Both the position numbers and the translations under genes were made by a program. Shown here one piece after another: positions 1 to 8,985 of a DNA stretch of 64,000 nucleotides (position 1 is the stretch's first letter; each line of letters begins with the position of its first letter). The notes beneath the pieces are model-generated. The model had not been told where the DNA came from and did not search any database. It saw nothing but the letters and a program-made list of their open reading frames with translations. The stretch is from Gymnodinialimonas ulvae (GTDB lineage: Bacteria; Pseudomonadota; Alphaproteobacteria; Rhodobacterales; Rhodobacteraceae): assembly GCF_037543845.1 (NCBI RefSeq), contig NZ_JBBIFX010000001.1, forward strand, positions 1,957,570-2,021,569, written 5' to 3'.

Positions 1-1644
1 GAGGGCGGGTTTGAAAGCGTCGCCGTGGGGTTGATACATTCGTACCTGAACCCGGCCCATGAACGATTGGTGCGCGAGGTGCTGCGCGCCCGTTTGCCGG
101 ATGTGTCGATCTCGATTTCGTCGGATGTGTCGCCGCAGATGCGCGAATACGAGCGGTTCAACACGGTGGTTGCAAACGCCTATATCAAGCCGTTGATGGC
201 GTCCTATCTGGGCCGGTTGGAGGACCGTTTGCGCGGTGAGGGCGTCGATTGCCCGGTGTTCCTGATGCATTCGGGGGGTGGGATTATTTCCATCGGGGAT
301 GCGGCGGAGTTCCCGGTGCGGTTGGTGGAATCCGGGCCTGCGGGCGGGGCGGTGTTTGCCGCGCACATCGCCGGGCGTCATGGGCTTTCAAAGGTGCTGA
401 GCTTTGACATGGGGGGCACGACCGCGAAGATTTGCCTGATCAAGGATCAGACGCCCAAGACCTCGCGCGTGTTCGAGGTCGCGCGGACGTACCGGTTCAA
501 GAAAGGTTCGGGCATGCCCATTTCGATCCCGGTGATTGATATGGTGGAGATCGGCGCGGGCGGGGGATCGCTGGCCCATGTGGACGCGATGCGCCAGATA
601 CGGGTGGGCCCGGAAAGCGCCGGATCGGAACCGGGACCGGCATGCTACGGGCGCGGCGGCGCGCGGCCTGCAGTGACGGATGCGGATTTGGTCCTGGGCA
701 AGCTCGACCCCGAGAATTTCGCGGGCGGGACGATCAGCTTGTCGCCCGCCGCCTCGGAGGACGCGCTGCGCGCACAGATCGGCGAAACGCTTGAGATGGA
801 GGCATCCGAGGCTGCGTTCGGCGTGGCGGAAGTGGTGGATGAAAACATGGCCAACGCCGCGCGGGTGCATGCGGTGGAAAATGGCGAAGACCTGAGCGAT
901 TACACGATGATTGCCTTTGGCGGCGCCGCGCCGCTGCATGCCGGGCGGCTGTGCGAAAAGCTTGGGATCGCGCGGTGCCTTGTGCCGCCGGGCGCGGGCG
1001 TGGGCAGCGCCATCGGCTTTCTGCGCGCGCCGTTCAGTTTTGAGGCCAACCGCTCGGTCTACATGCGGCTGAAGGCATTTGACGCGGATCGGATCAAGGC
1101 GTTGCTGGCCGAATTGCAGGCGGAGGCCACGGGTTTTGTGCGCAGTTGCGATGCGCAGGCGCCGATCCTGTCGGAGTTCAAGGTCTACATGCGCTATTCT
1201 GGTCAGGGCTGGGAAATTCCGATCCCGCTGACCGAGGCGCAGGCCATGGCACCGGACGCGGGCACGTTCCAGCGACGGTTCGAGGAGGAATACACCAAGC
1301 TGTTCGCGCGCATTGTGGCGGGGATGGACATCGAGATCACGGTCTGGGCGGTCAACGCCACGACACCGCCCACGCCCCCGGATGCGTTGGCGAATGTCGC
1401 GGCAACCGGCGCGGCGGCGGCGGACGGCGCGCGGCCCCTGTTCGACCCCGCGGAGGCGGCATTCACGCAGGCCGCCACGATCAGCAGGCCCGCGTTGCAG
1501 CGCGGCCAGATCGCGCAAGGCCCCGCCGTTATTGTAGAAGATGAGACCACGATTATCGTGCCCACCAGCCGCGAAGCGATGTGTCTTGGCGATGGCTGCA
1601 TCGACGTGCGATTGAGGCCAGCAACCGACGGAGCAGCCCCATGA
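1..1644 (+). CDS. hyuA: hydantoinase/oxoprolinase A subunit, 3' part
   Basis: The gene is cut by the left window edge; the open frame runs from base 1, so the true start lies upstream. The 547 visible residues match the C-terminal part of the HyuA / acetone carboxylase / 5-oxoprolinase alpha family: an LLHSYLNP-like start, the ATPase-type SFDMGGTTAK glycine-rich loop, a GAGGGS segment and the GGAAPLHA block. The family performs ATP-dependent opening of cyclic amides or related carboxylations; the substrate cannot be told from sequence. The stop overlaps the next start (ATGA), which indicates a hyuA-hyuB operon. Confidence 0.9.
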   Translation, partial: EGGFESVAVGLIHSYLNPAHERLVREVLRARLPDVSISISSDVSPQMREYERFNTVVANAYIKPLMASYLGRLEDRLRGEGVDCPVFLMHSGGGIISIGDAAEFPVRLVESGPAGGAVFAAHIAGRHGLSKVLSFDMGGTTAKICLIKDQTPKTSRVFEVARTYRFKKGSGMPISIPVIDMVEIGAGGGSLAHVDAMRQIRVGPESAGSEPGPACYGRGGARPAVTDADLVLGKLDPENFAGGTISLSPAASEDALRAQIGETLEMEASEAAFGVAEVVDENMANAARVHAVENGEDLSDYTMIAFGGAAPLHAGRLCEKLGIARCLVPPGAGVGSAIGFLRAPFSFEANRSVYMRLKAFDADRIKALLAELQAEATGFVRSCDAQAPILSEFKVYMRYSGQGWEIPIPLTEAQAMAPDAGTFQRRFEEEYTKLFARIVAGMDIEITVWAVNATTPPTPPDALANVAATGAAAADGARPLFDPAEAAFTQAATISRPALQRGQIAQGPAVIVEDETTIIVPTSREAMCLGDGCIDVRLRPATDGAAP

Positions 1645-3344
1645 GCCAATCCAATGTCGCCTATCAGATCATGTGGAACCGCCTGATTTCGGTGGTCGAG
1701 GAACAGGCGCAAGCCTTGGTGCGCACGGCGTTTTCCACCTCGGTCCGCGAAGCGGGGGATTTGTCGGCGGGGGTCTACGACCGCGAGGGGCAGATGTTGG
1801 CGCAGGCCGTCACGGGCACGCCGGGCCATGTCAACGCGATGGCCGATGCGGTGGCGCATTTCATCCGGCGCATCGGGCGCGAGACTATGTATGACGGCGA
1901 CGTCTACATCACCAACGACCCGTGGGAGGGCACCGGCCACCTGCATGACATCACCATGGTCACGCCCTCCTTCTACAACAATGAGCTGGTCGGTTTCTTC
2001 GCCTGCACCGCGCATATCGTGGACATCGGCGGGCGCGGGTTCGGAGCCGATGCGCAGAGCGTTTATGAAGAAGGGTTGTATATCCCGATCCTGAAATTCG
2101 CGGATCGGGGCAAGGTTGACGAGACGTTGACCCGGATTATTCGCGGCAATGTGCGCGAGCCGGATCAGTTGATCGGCGACATCTATGCGTTGGCGACCTG
2201 CAACGAGATCGGGCACCGGCGGTTGGTGGATATGATGGAGGAGTTCGGGCTGCGCGATCTTGACGGGATCGCGGCGTTCATTCTCGACAATTCGCGGCGC
2301 GCGACGTTGGACGCGATCAACGCCCTGCCCCGCACATCGGCCGAAGGGTCGATGACGATGGACGGGTTCGACACGCCGATCACGCTGAAGGTAAACGTCC
2401 GCGTCGAGCAGGACCGGATCGTGACCGATTTCGCCGGCACGAGCGGCGTAGACAAGAAGGGGATCAATTGCCCGCTGGTCTATACCAAGGCCTATGCGTG
2501 CTATGCTTTGAAGGTCGCGATTGCGCCCGAGATCCCCAACAACGCGGCCTCGCTGGCGCCGTTCGAGGTGACCGCGCCTGAGGGCACAATCGTGAACGCG
2601 CTGCACCCCGCGCCGGTCGCGCTGCGCCATATTGTGGGCCATTTCGTGCCCGACGCGGTGTTTGATGCGTTCGACAAGATCGTGCCGGGACTTGTGCCTG
2701 CCGAGGGGGCGGGATGCCTGTGCAATTTTCAGGTCAGCTTGCGGCCCCGGACGGACGCGCCGGCCCCGCCGGATGCGCGCCGGGCCGAGGTTCTGACGTT
2801 CAATTCGGGCGGCTCGGGCGCGCGACCCGGCCATGACGGTATGAACGCGACGGCGTTTCCATCGGGTGTGATGACCATGCCGATCGAGGCCACGGAACAT
2901 GCCGGGCCAGTGATCATCTGGCGCAAGGAGTTGCGGCCCGACAGCGGCGGCGCGGGTAAGATGCGCGGCGGGCTGGGGCAATACATGGACGTCGGCGCGC
3001 GCGAGGGCCATGAGTTCGATATTCAGGCGATGTTCGACCGGGGCGACCACCCCGCGCGCGGGCGGCGCGGTGGCGCGGCGGGCGCGCAGACGCGCATCGC
3101 GCAGGACGACGGCACGCCGATGCGGCTCAAAGGCAAGCAATTCGTGGCCCACGGACGACGCGTTGAAATGGCGTTCCCCGGGGGCGCGGGCTATGGCGAT
3201 CCGTCCGAACGCGCACCTGAGCAGGTGAAGCGTGACCTCGCGCGCGGCTACATCAGCGCCGAGGCGGCAGCGCGGGATTATGGTTTGAGTGCGGATGACA
3301 TTGCCGAGGTAGAGGCGCTGGTCCGACGCGGAGAGACACTTTAG
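1641..3344 (+). CDS. hyuB: hydantoinase B / oxoprolinase subunit
   Basis: A 567-residue protein matching the HyuB family across its length: the N-terminal region has VRTAFSTSVREAGDLS and a DPWEGTGHLHD segment, and the C-terminal region has NSGGSGARPGHDG and GGGAGYGD-like glycine-rich blocks. It partners with the A subunit encoded directly upstream to form the ATP-dependent amidohydrolase or carboxylase complex. I chose the ATG at 1641 because it overlaps the hyuA stop as ATGA; an in-frame upstream ATG at 1581 lies inside hyuA and is unlikely. Substrate (hydantoin, N-methylhydantoin, oxoproline) is undetermined. Confidence 0.9.
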   Translation: MSQSNVAYQIMWNRLISVVEEQAQALVRTAFSTSVREAGDLSAGVYDREGQMLAQAVTGTPGHVNAMADAVAHFIRRIGRETMYDGDVYITNDPWEGTGHLHDITMVTPSFYNNELVGFFACTAHIVDIGGRGFGADAQSVYEEGLYIPILKFADRGKVDETLTRIIRGNVREPDQLIGDIYALATCNEIGHRRLVDMMEEFGLRDLDGIAAFILDNSRRATLDAINALPRTSAEGSMTMDGFDTPITLKVNVRVEQDRIVTDFAGTSGVDKKGINCPLVYTKAYACYALKVAIAPEIPNNAASLAPFEVTAPEGTIVNALHPAPVALRHIVGHFVPDAVFDAFDKIVPGLVPAEGAGCLCNFQVSLRPRTDAPAPPDARRAEVLTFNSGGSGARPGHDGMNATAFPSGVMTMPIEATEHAGPVIIWRKELRPDSGGAGKMRGGLGQYMDVGAREGHEFDIQAMFDRGDHPARGRRGGAAGAQTRIAQDDGTPMRLKGKQFVAHGRRVEMAFPGGAGYGDPSERAPEQVKRDLARGYISAEAAARDYGLSADDIAEVEALVRRGETL

Positions 3345-3488
3345 ACCGGCGCCAATCGGCAGAAATCGATCGTGATATCGTGCACGTTCGCGCCAGCATG
3401 TCCGCAAAATCGACCCGTGTTCCGCTCCGCTCGGACCATGTGCCCGGATGCCGTGACCATGATCAACGGTACCGCTTGCTTTAATGAT

Positions 3489-3504
3489 ATGTAAGCGCTT
3501 ACAT
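3489..3504. promoter_or_regulatory. LacI-type operator upstream of the hps operon
   Basis: ATGTAAGCGCTTACAT is a perfect 16-bp palindrome with a central CG, the form typical of LacI/GalR-family operators. A possible promoter, TTGCTT at 3475 and TTACAT at 3499 with an 18-bp spacer, would place the operator over the -10 box. It sits 128 bp before hpsN in the only sizeable gap (3345-3632) ahead of the six-gene sulfonate operon. No LacI-type gene is in the window, so the cognate regulator is unknown. Confidence 0.65.
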
Positions 3505-3632
3505 GGCGCCGAAGGAATCGGGAACCGTAGCGCCCTTACCGGCCATGGCCTGCAAGGTCCAAGCTGTGGCAGAGGGCAAGGGCGCGCGCGCCGGATCCAC
3601 ACTGACACCCTAAGCTTAGGACAGGCCCGACG

Positions 3633-4940
3633 ATGACCCGAGAGTATCTGAAAAAAGCGCAACTCACTTCGAAATCCGATGCCTCGGACGTTCATGAGAC
3701 GGTGCAGACCATCCTTGCCGATATCGAGGCAGGCGGCGATGCGAAGGCGCGGGAATACGCCGCAAAATTCGACAAATACGACGGCAATATCATCCTGACC
3801 GCCGAAGAGATCGAAGCCGCCGCCGCGCGCGTCCCCGAAAAACTCAAGGCCGACATCCGCTTCGCCCATGACAACGTGCGCCGCTTCGCCGAGGCGCAGA
3901 AATCCACGCTGTCCGATGTCGAGGTCGAGATCGTGCCGGGCTTTGTCGCCGGGCAAAAGGCGATCCCGGTGGACACCGCAGGGTGCTACGTGCCCGGTGG
4001 CCGCTACAGCCACATCGCCAGCGCCATCATGACGGTGACCACCGCGAAGGTTGCGGGCTGCAATCACATCGTCGCCACCTCGCCGCCGCGTCCGGGCGTT
4101 GGCGTGGCGCCCGCCATCATCTACGCCGCCCATATTTGCGGCGCGGACACGATCATGGCGCTTGGCGGCGTTCAGGGCGTGGCCGCGATGAGCTTTGGCC
4201 TGTTCGGCCTGCCGAAGGCGAACATTCTTGTCGGGCCCGGCAACCAGTTTGTGGCAGAAGCCAAGCGCATCCTGTTCGGGCGCGTCGGCATCGACATGAT
4301 CGCCGGGCCGACCGATAGCCTTGTTCTGGCCGACAAAACGGCGGATGCGCATATCGTGGCGACGGATTTGGTCAGCCAAGCCGAACATGGATACAATTCG
4401 CCCGTCTGGCTGGTCACCGACGATCATGACCTGGCCGAAAAGGTCATGGCGTTGGTCCCCGGCCTGATCGACGGTCTGCCCGAGACCAACCGCGAAAACG
4501 CCACCGCCGCGTGGCGCGATTATGCAGAGGTCATCGTCTGCGCCGACCGCGAGGACATGGCCGCGTGCTCCGATGAATACGCGCCCGAGCACCTGACCGT
4601 TCAGGCCGAGGACCTCGATTGGTGGAAAGATCGGCTGACCTGCTATGGGTCACTATTCGTGGGCGAAGAGACGACGGTGTCCTACGGCGACAAGGCGACC
4701 GGGACGAACCATGTGCTGCCGACCTCGGGGGCCGCGTCCTACACGGGCGGGCTTTCGGTGCACAAATACATGAAGATCGTCACCTGGCAGCAAGCCACGC
4801 GCGAGGGATCGCGGCAGGTGGCAGAGGCCACGGCCCGCATCTCGCGCCTTGAGGGGATGGAGGGGCACGCCCGCGCGGCGGATGTGCGGCTTGCGAAGTA
4901 TTTCCCGGGCGAGAATTTCGACCTCAGTGCAGATGGCTGA
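3633..4940 (+). CDS. hpsN: sulfopropanediol (DHPS) 3-dehydrogenase, HisD-like
   Basis: A 435-residue histidinol-dehydrogenase-fold protein with GCYVPGGRYSH, GPGNQFVAEAK, a SQAEHG block and EYAPEHL, the HisD-family NAD and zinc-site motifs. HpsN oxidises (R)-2,3-dihydroxypropane-1-sulfonate to (R)-sulfolactate in two NAD-dependent steps. The call over true HisD rests on context: the next genes are an SDR and a Zn alcohol dehydrogenase (HpsO/HpsP positions), then sulfopyruvate decarboxylase. No other his genes are present. The start ATG at 3633 follows an AGGACAGG stretch. It overlaps hpsO by 8 bp. Confidence 0.85.
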   Translation: MTREYLKKAQLTSKSDASDVHETVQTILADIEAGGDAKAREYAAKFDKYDGNIILTAEEIEAAAARVPEKLKADIRFAHDNVRRFAEAQKSTLSDVEVEIVPGFVAGQKAIPVDTAGCYVPGGRYSHIASAIMTVTTAKVAGCNHIVATSPPRPGVGVAPAIIYAAHICGADTIMALGGVQGVAAMSFGLFGLPKANILVGPGNQFVAEAKRILFGRVGIDMIAGPTDSLVLADKTADAHIVATDLVSQAEHGYNSPVWLVTDDHDLAEKVMALVPGLIDGLPETNRENATAAWRDYAEVIVCADREDMAACSDEYAPEHLTVQAEDLDWWKDRLTCYGSLFVGEETTVSYGDKATGTNHVLPTSGAASYTGGLSVHKYMKIVTWQQATREGSRQVAEATARISRLEGMEGHARAADVRLAKYFPGENFDLSADG

Positions 4941-5694
4941 CACCTCGCGCCTGTTCGACCTGACGGGCCGGGTGGCCTGCGTGACCGGAGCCAGTTCGGG
5001 CCTCGGGCAACAATCGGCAAGCGCGCTGGCCGATGCCGGGGCGCGCGTGGTTGCCGTGGCACGGCGCGAGGACGCCTTGGCGGCATGGGCCGAGCGCATC
5101 GGACCACCGGCGGCGATTGTCGCGGCGGATCTGGCGGAGCGCGACGGGCTGTCGGACGTGGCCGCGCGGGTGTCTGACCCGTTCGGTGCGCCCGACATCG
5201 TGGTGCATGCCGCGGGCATCAACACGCGCGAAGCGGCCGATGACGTGACACCCGAGGGATGGGATGTGACGCTCAATCTCAACCTCGCGGCGCCGTTTTT
5301 CCTGACGCAGGCGCTGGTGCCCGCGATGAAGGCCAAGGGCTGGGGCCGGGTTGTGCATTTCGCCTCGCTCCAGACGCACCGGGCGTTTACCGGCGGCATG
5401 GCCTACGGAACATCGAAGGCCGGGATCGCACAGATGACCCGCGCCATGGCCGAGGCGTGGTCCGGTTTCGGGATCAACACCAACGCGATCGGCCCCGGCT
5501 TTTTCCCGACCGCATTGACCGGCCCGGTCTTTGCCGATCCCGAGCGCGCGGCGCGCAATGCCGCGCAAACCTGCGTCGGGCGCAACGGAGCGCTGGAAGA
5601 TATCGACGGCCCCCTGCTATTTCTGTGTTCAAACGCCTCGGCCTATGTAACGGGGCAGGTTCTGATGGTTGACGGGGGATTCACGGCGAAATGA
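4933..5694 (+). CDS. hpsO: short-chain dehydrogenase, HpsO-type
   Basis: A 253-residue classical SDR: TGASSGLG nucleotide-binding motif near residue 18, NNAG-equivalent HAAGIN, and a catalytic Ser plus YGTSK motif. By position between hpsN and a Zn dehydrogenase it is the likely HpsO, which with HpsP interconverts (S)-DHPS and the (R)-enantiomer used by HpsN. The ATG at 4933 lies inside the hpsN end and the TGA stop overlaps the next ATG, so translation is coupled on both sides. As a sequence alone it could be any SDR; the specific role is inference from context. Confidence 0.75.
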   Translation: MADTSRLFDLTGRVACVTGASSGLGQQSASALADAGARVVAVARREDALAAWAERIGPPAAIVAADLAERDGLSDVAARVSDPFGAPDIVVHAAGINTREAADDVTPEGWDVTLNLNLAAPFFLTQALVPAMKAKGWGRVVHFASLQTHRAFTGGMAYGTSKAGIAQMTRAMAEAWSGFGINTNAIGPGFFPTALTGPVFADPERAARNAAQTCVGRNGALEDIDGPLLFLCSNASAYVTGQVLMVDGGFTAK

Positions 5695-6671
5695 AGGCGT
5701 TGTTCTATGACGGCGTGGAAACGCTGCGCCATCGCGAGGCCGACATGGCCGTTCCGCGCGCCGGTGAACACCTGATCCGGGTGGAGGCCGTGGGCATCTG
5801 CGGGTCCGACATGCACGCCTATCTGGGCCATGATGCGCGGCGTCCCGCGCCTTTGATCCTCGGCCACGAGGCGGCGGGTGTGATCGAGGGCGGACCGCGC
5901 GACGGTGAGCGTGTGACGGTCAATCCGCTGGTGACGTGCGGGGTTTGCGCGGCCTGTACATCGGCGCGCGAGAACCTGTGCCCCGACCGGCAGATCATTT
6001 CGATGCCGCCGCGTGAAGGGGCGTTTGCGCAATATGTCGCCATGCCGGAGGTCAATCTGGTGGCCGTGCCCGATGACGTGCCGCTGGACAAGGCCGCGCT
6101 GGCCGAACCGCTCGCCGTCAGCTGGCACGCCGCGCGGCTGGCTCTGGCGGCGTTGCACCCCGCCTCAGATCGCCGCGCGCTGGTGATCGGCGGTGGCGCG
6201 ATCGGGTTGTCCGCGGCCTTGGCGCTGACGGCGATGGGCGTCGATGACATCACCATCGCAGAGCCCAACGACACGCGCCGCACCTACCTTTTGGACACCT
6301 GCGGTCAGATCGCCGTGGCGCAGGCCGATGGCGCCTTTGACCTGATCATTGATGCGGTCGGTTATGCCGCGACCCGCGCCGAGGCCACGGCCCGCGCGGC
6401 ACCGGGCGGCGTGATCGCCCATGTCGGTCTGGGCGAGGATACAGGCGGGCTCGATATTCGCCGCATGACCCTTCAGGAGATCACCTTCATCGGCACCTAC
6501 ACATATACCGCGCAGGATTTCCGCGATTGCGCCGCCGCCCTGTTCGACGGACGACTTGGCGCGCTCGACTGGACCGAAGCGCGGCCGCTGTCGGGCGGCG
6601 CGCAGGCCTTCGCCGACATCCGCGCGGGCCGTGTGCCCGCCCCGAAAATCATCCTCAACCCCCATGCGTGA
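5691..6671 (+). CDS. hpsP: zinc-dependent alcohol dehydrogenase, HpsP-type
   Basis: A 326-residue medium-chain dehydrogenase. The catalytic-zinc signature GICGSDMHAY and GHEAAGVIEGG are near residues 35-65, followed by the structural-zinc cysteine cluster (CGVCAACTSARENLC) and a GGGAIGLSAALA Rossmann motif near residue 165. In DHPS gene clusters this position is HpsP, the partner of HpsO in racemising DHPS through an oxidised intermediate. ATGA overlap with hpsO. About 105 bp separate it from the next gene, which contains no obvious terminator. Confidence 0.75.
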   Translation: MKALFYDGVETLRHREADMAVPRAGEHLIRVEAVGICGSDMHAYLGHDARRPAPLILGHEAAGVIEGGPRDGERVTVNPLVTCGVCAACTSARENLCPDRQIISMPPREGAFAQYVAMPEVNLVAVPDDVPLDKAALAEPLAVSWHAARLALAALHPASDRRALVIGGGAIGLSAALALTAMGVDDITIAEPNDTRRTYLLDTCGQIAVAQADGAFDLIIDAVGYAATRAEATARAAPGGVIAHVGLGEDTGGLDIRRMTLQEITFIGTYTYTAQDFRDCAAALFDGRLGALDWTEARPLSGGAQAFADIRAGRVPAPKIILNPHA

Positions 6672-6776
6672 GCCCCGTTTCAACACCGGCACAGGCCTAG
6701 CCATGCAACCGGTTTCCACCTCTCCCACCCCGCGCGCGGTTCGCCGCGTTCCGAACCCATCAGGAGCATCGAAAAA

Positions 6777-7283
6777 GTGAGTATTTCCAAGAAGCTCGTT
6801 GACGATTTCGTCGCCAATGACGTGTCCTTCATCACCACCGTGCCATGCAAGCAGCTGGCCGGTGTGATCGACGAGGTCGAAGCCCGGCCCGAGATTTTCC
6901 ACATCCCCGCGAACAAGGAAGACGAGGGCATGGGCCTGTGTGCCGGTGCGTGGATGGGCGGCAAGCGCCCCGCGATCATCATGCAGAACACCGCCATCGG
7001 CGTGACCATCAACACGCTGGCGACGCTGACGCAATATTACCGGATGCCGCTGCCGATCCTGATTTCCTATCGGGGGGAGCTGCGCGAGCCCGTGGCCTGT
7101 CAGGTCGAGATGGCGGTGCACACCAAGGCGCTGCTGAAGCAGATGCTGATCCCGACCTACCACTTCCACAAGGAGTCGGATGCGGATGAGTTCGACGAAA
7201 TCCTGAAGTACACCTTTATGTCCAACAAGCCCGTCGCGATCCTGACGGACGCATCCTTTTGGGGAGGCTATGGCGACCAATGA
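6777..7283 (+). CDS. comD: sulfopyruvate decarboxylase alpha subunit
   Basis: A 168-residue protein corresponding to the TPP-enzyme pyrimidine-binding half: it begins KLVDDFVANDVSFITTVPC and carries the invariant-Glu region NKEDEGMGLCAG and the GVTINTLATL stretch. With the beta subunit it decarboxylates 3-sulfopyruvate to sulfoacetaldehyde. The start is GTG at 6777, preceded by AGGAG ten bases upstream; no better ATG exists. It overlaps comE (ATGA). Split ComD/ComE subunits are the arrangement known from Roseovarius and methanogens, whereas other sulfolactate degraders use SuyAB instead. Confidence 0.85.
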   Translation: MSISKKLVDDFVANDVSFITTVPCKQLAGVIDEVEARPEIFHIPANKEDEGMGLCAGAWMGGKRPAIIMQNTAIGVTINTLATLTQYYRMPLPILISYRGELREPVACQVEMAVHTKALLKQMLIPTYHFHKESDADEFDEILKYTFMSNKPVAILTDASFWGGYGDQ

Positions 7284-7834
7284 TCCGTTCTGAAATCCTG
7301 CGCGAAATCGCGCCCATCCTGAACCCGCACCTTGTCATCTGCAACATCGGCTTGCCGTCGCAGGAACTGCACATGATCGACGACAACGCGCGGAACTTCT
7401 ACATGCTCGGCACCATGGGATTGTCGTCTTCGATCGGCCTTGGACTTGCGCTGGCGCAAGACAAGACGGTGATCTCCATCGACGGCGACGGCTCGGTTTT
7501 GACCAACCTCGGCACGCTGCCGACGATTGCCAACAACGTGGCCGATAACTTCATCCTGCTGATCATCGACAACGGCTCTTACGGGTCCACTGGCGACCAG
7601 CCCACCTATGCGGGCAAGCTGACCAAGCTGGAGAACGTGGCGCGCGCCTGCGGGTGTGAAAACGTTGTGGTTTGCGATGACGTGGACACCGGAAAGACCC
7701 TGCAGGCCGCCATCGACAGCAAGCAGATGACGATCATCGTCGCGAAATGCGAAAGCGGCAACATCAAGCTGCCGGTCATCACCAAGGATCCGGTGGTGAT
7801 CAAGGCCCGCTTCATGGATGCGGTGGCAAGCTGA
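7280..7834 (+). CDS. comE: sulfopyruvate decarboxylase beta subunit
   Basis: A 184-residue TPP-binding half: the GTMGLSSSIGLGLAL entry and the TPP/Mg motif starting IDGDGSVLTNLG and ending in DNGSYGSTG are clear. It pairs with the upstream alpha subunit to form sulfopyruvate decarboxylase, yielding sulfoacetaldehyde and CO2. ATG at 7280 overlaps the comD stop. Sulfoacetaldehyde acetyltransferase (Xsc), which would finish desulfonation, is not in the window. Confidence 0.87.
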   Translation: MIRSEILREIAPILNPHLVICNIGLPSQELHMIDDNARNFYMLGTMGLSSSIGLGLALAQDKTVISIDGDGSVLTNLGTLPTIANNVADNFILLIIDNGSYGSTGDQPTYAGKLTKLENVARACGCENVVVCDDVDTGKTLQAAIDSKQMTIIVAKCESGNIKLPVITKDPVVIKARFMDAVAS

Positions 7835-7835
7835 G

Positions 7836-8924
7836 ATGATCCATTCAAGCGCAGACGCGCGGCGCCTGGCAAAGCGGCGTCTGCCTTGGATGGTCTTCGA
7901 TTACATCGACGGGGCGGCCGGGGCTGATGAGGCCGGGGCCGCCCGCAACCGCGCCGCTTTCGACGCGCTGACGCTGCGCCCGCGCATCCTGCGAGATGTG
8001 AGTGAACGCGACCTGTCGGCAGAGGTTTTCGGCAAGCGTACGAAGGCCCCGTTCGGGATCTCGCCCATGGGCATGTGCAATCTGTCGGGTCCTGGCGCGG
8101 ACAGGATGCTTGCACGATTGGCCGCGCGCGAAGAGGTGCCGCTTGGAGTCTCGACCGTGGCCTCCACCCCGCTGGAAGATCTTATAGAAGAAGCGCAGGG
8201 CAACGCCTGGTTTCAGCTTTACTTCACCGGCGACGGGTCCGAGACGTTCAAGCTGGTCGAGCGTGCCAAGGCCGCCGGATACGAGACGCTTGTTCTGACC
8301 GTGGATGTGCCCGAGGTGGGCCGCCGCCCGCGTGAATTGCGCCACGGCTTCACCATGCCGTTCCGCATCGGGCCGAGGCAATTCCTCGATTTCGCCCTGC
8401 ACCCGCGTTGGTCGATCTCGTCGCTGTTGGCGGGCAAACCCGACATGGCGAATTTCCAGATGGACGGGTTCGCCTTCGACCGCACGGCGAGCCGCGCCAA
8501 GGCAGATTGGTCCACATTGGCGCGCCTGCGCGAAGCCTGGCCGGGAAACCTCGTGGTCAAAGGCGTTCTCGACGCGGAGGATGCAGGTCGCCTGAAGGCC
8601 GAAGGCGTGGATGCGATCCAGGTGTCGAGTCACGGTGCGCGGCAATTGGAAAGCGCCCCCGCCCCGATCCGCGTTCTGCCCGACATCCGGCAGGCCGTCG
8701 GCGCGGATTTTCCGCTGTTCTACGACACCGGATTGCGCAGCGGCGAGGACGTCGTGAAGGCCTATTCGCAAGGTGCCACATTCACCTTCCTGGGCCGCGT
8801 GCTACAATTCGCCATCGCGGCGGGGGGCGAGGACGGATTGGACCGGCTCTGGTCGATCCTGAAATCCGAGACCAGTATCACCCTGGCGCAGATCGGCGCA
8901 ACCGCGCTTCCGCCCGAGGTTTAA
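7836..8924 (+). CDS. FMN-dependent 2-hydroxyacid dehydrogenase (candidate sulfolactate dehydrogenase)
   Basis: A 362-residue member of the glycolate oxidase / L-lactate dehydrogenase FMN family: N-terminal FDYIDGAAG, the central TVDVPEVGRRPRE region, and SSHGARQLES, which keeps the catalytic His and Arg but has HGARQ where the family usually has HGGRQ. Context puts it last in the DHPS operon, where the missing reaction is sulfolactate to sulfopyruvate; the SlcD role is therefore inferred. The ATG at 7836 is 1 base past the comE stop. A second, canonical family member is at 33936. Confidence 0.8.
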   Translation: MIHSSADARRLAKRRLPWMVFDYIDGAAGADEAGAARNRAAFDALTLRPRILRDVSERDLSAEVFGKRTKAPFGISPMGMCNLSGPGADRMLARLAAREEVPLGVSTVASTPLEDLIEEAQGNAWFQLYFTGDGSETFKLVERAKAAGYETLVLTVDVPEVGRRPRELRHGFTMPFRIGPRQFLDFALHPRWSISSLLAGKPDMANFQMDGFAFDRTASRAKADWSTLARLREAWPGNLVVKGVLDAEDAGRLKAEGVDAIQVSSHGARQLESAPAPIRVLPDIRQAVGADFPLFYDTGLRSGEDVVKAYSQGATFTFLGRVLQFAIAAGGEDGLDRLWSILKSETSITLAQIGATALPPEV

Positions 8925-8985
8925 GTGCCGTTGGCAAGCGCCGCGTACTACGACAGGAAGGGACGGTGACCTGCCACGGGGGCTT

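Noticed and set aside
1203..4592. Very long minus-strand open frame (over 1100 codons) opposite hyuA, hyuB and hpsN
   Set aside because: Composition is Arg/His/Gly-rich with no family match, and it lies wholly opposite well-recognised genes; a shadow frame of GC-rich codon use.
3633..4940. Histidinol dehydrogenase (hisD) as the product
   Set aside because: No his genes nearby; the operon with SDR, Zn-ADH and sulfopyruvate decarboxylase fits HpsN.
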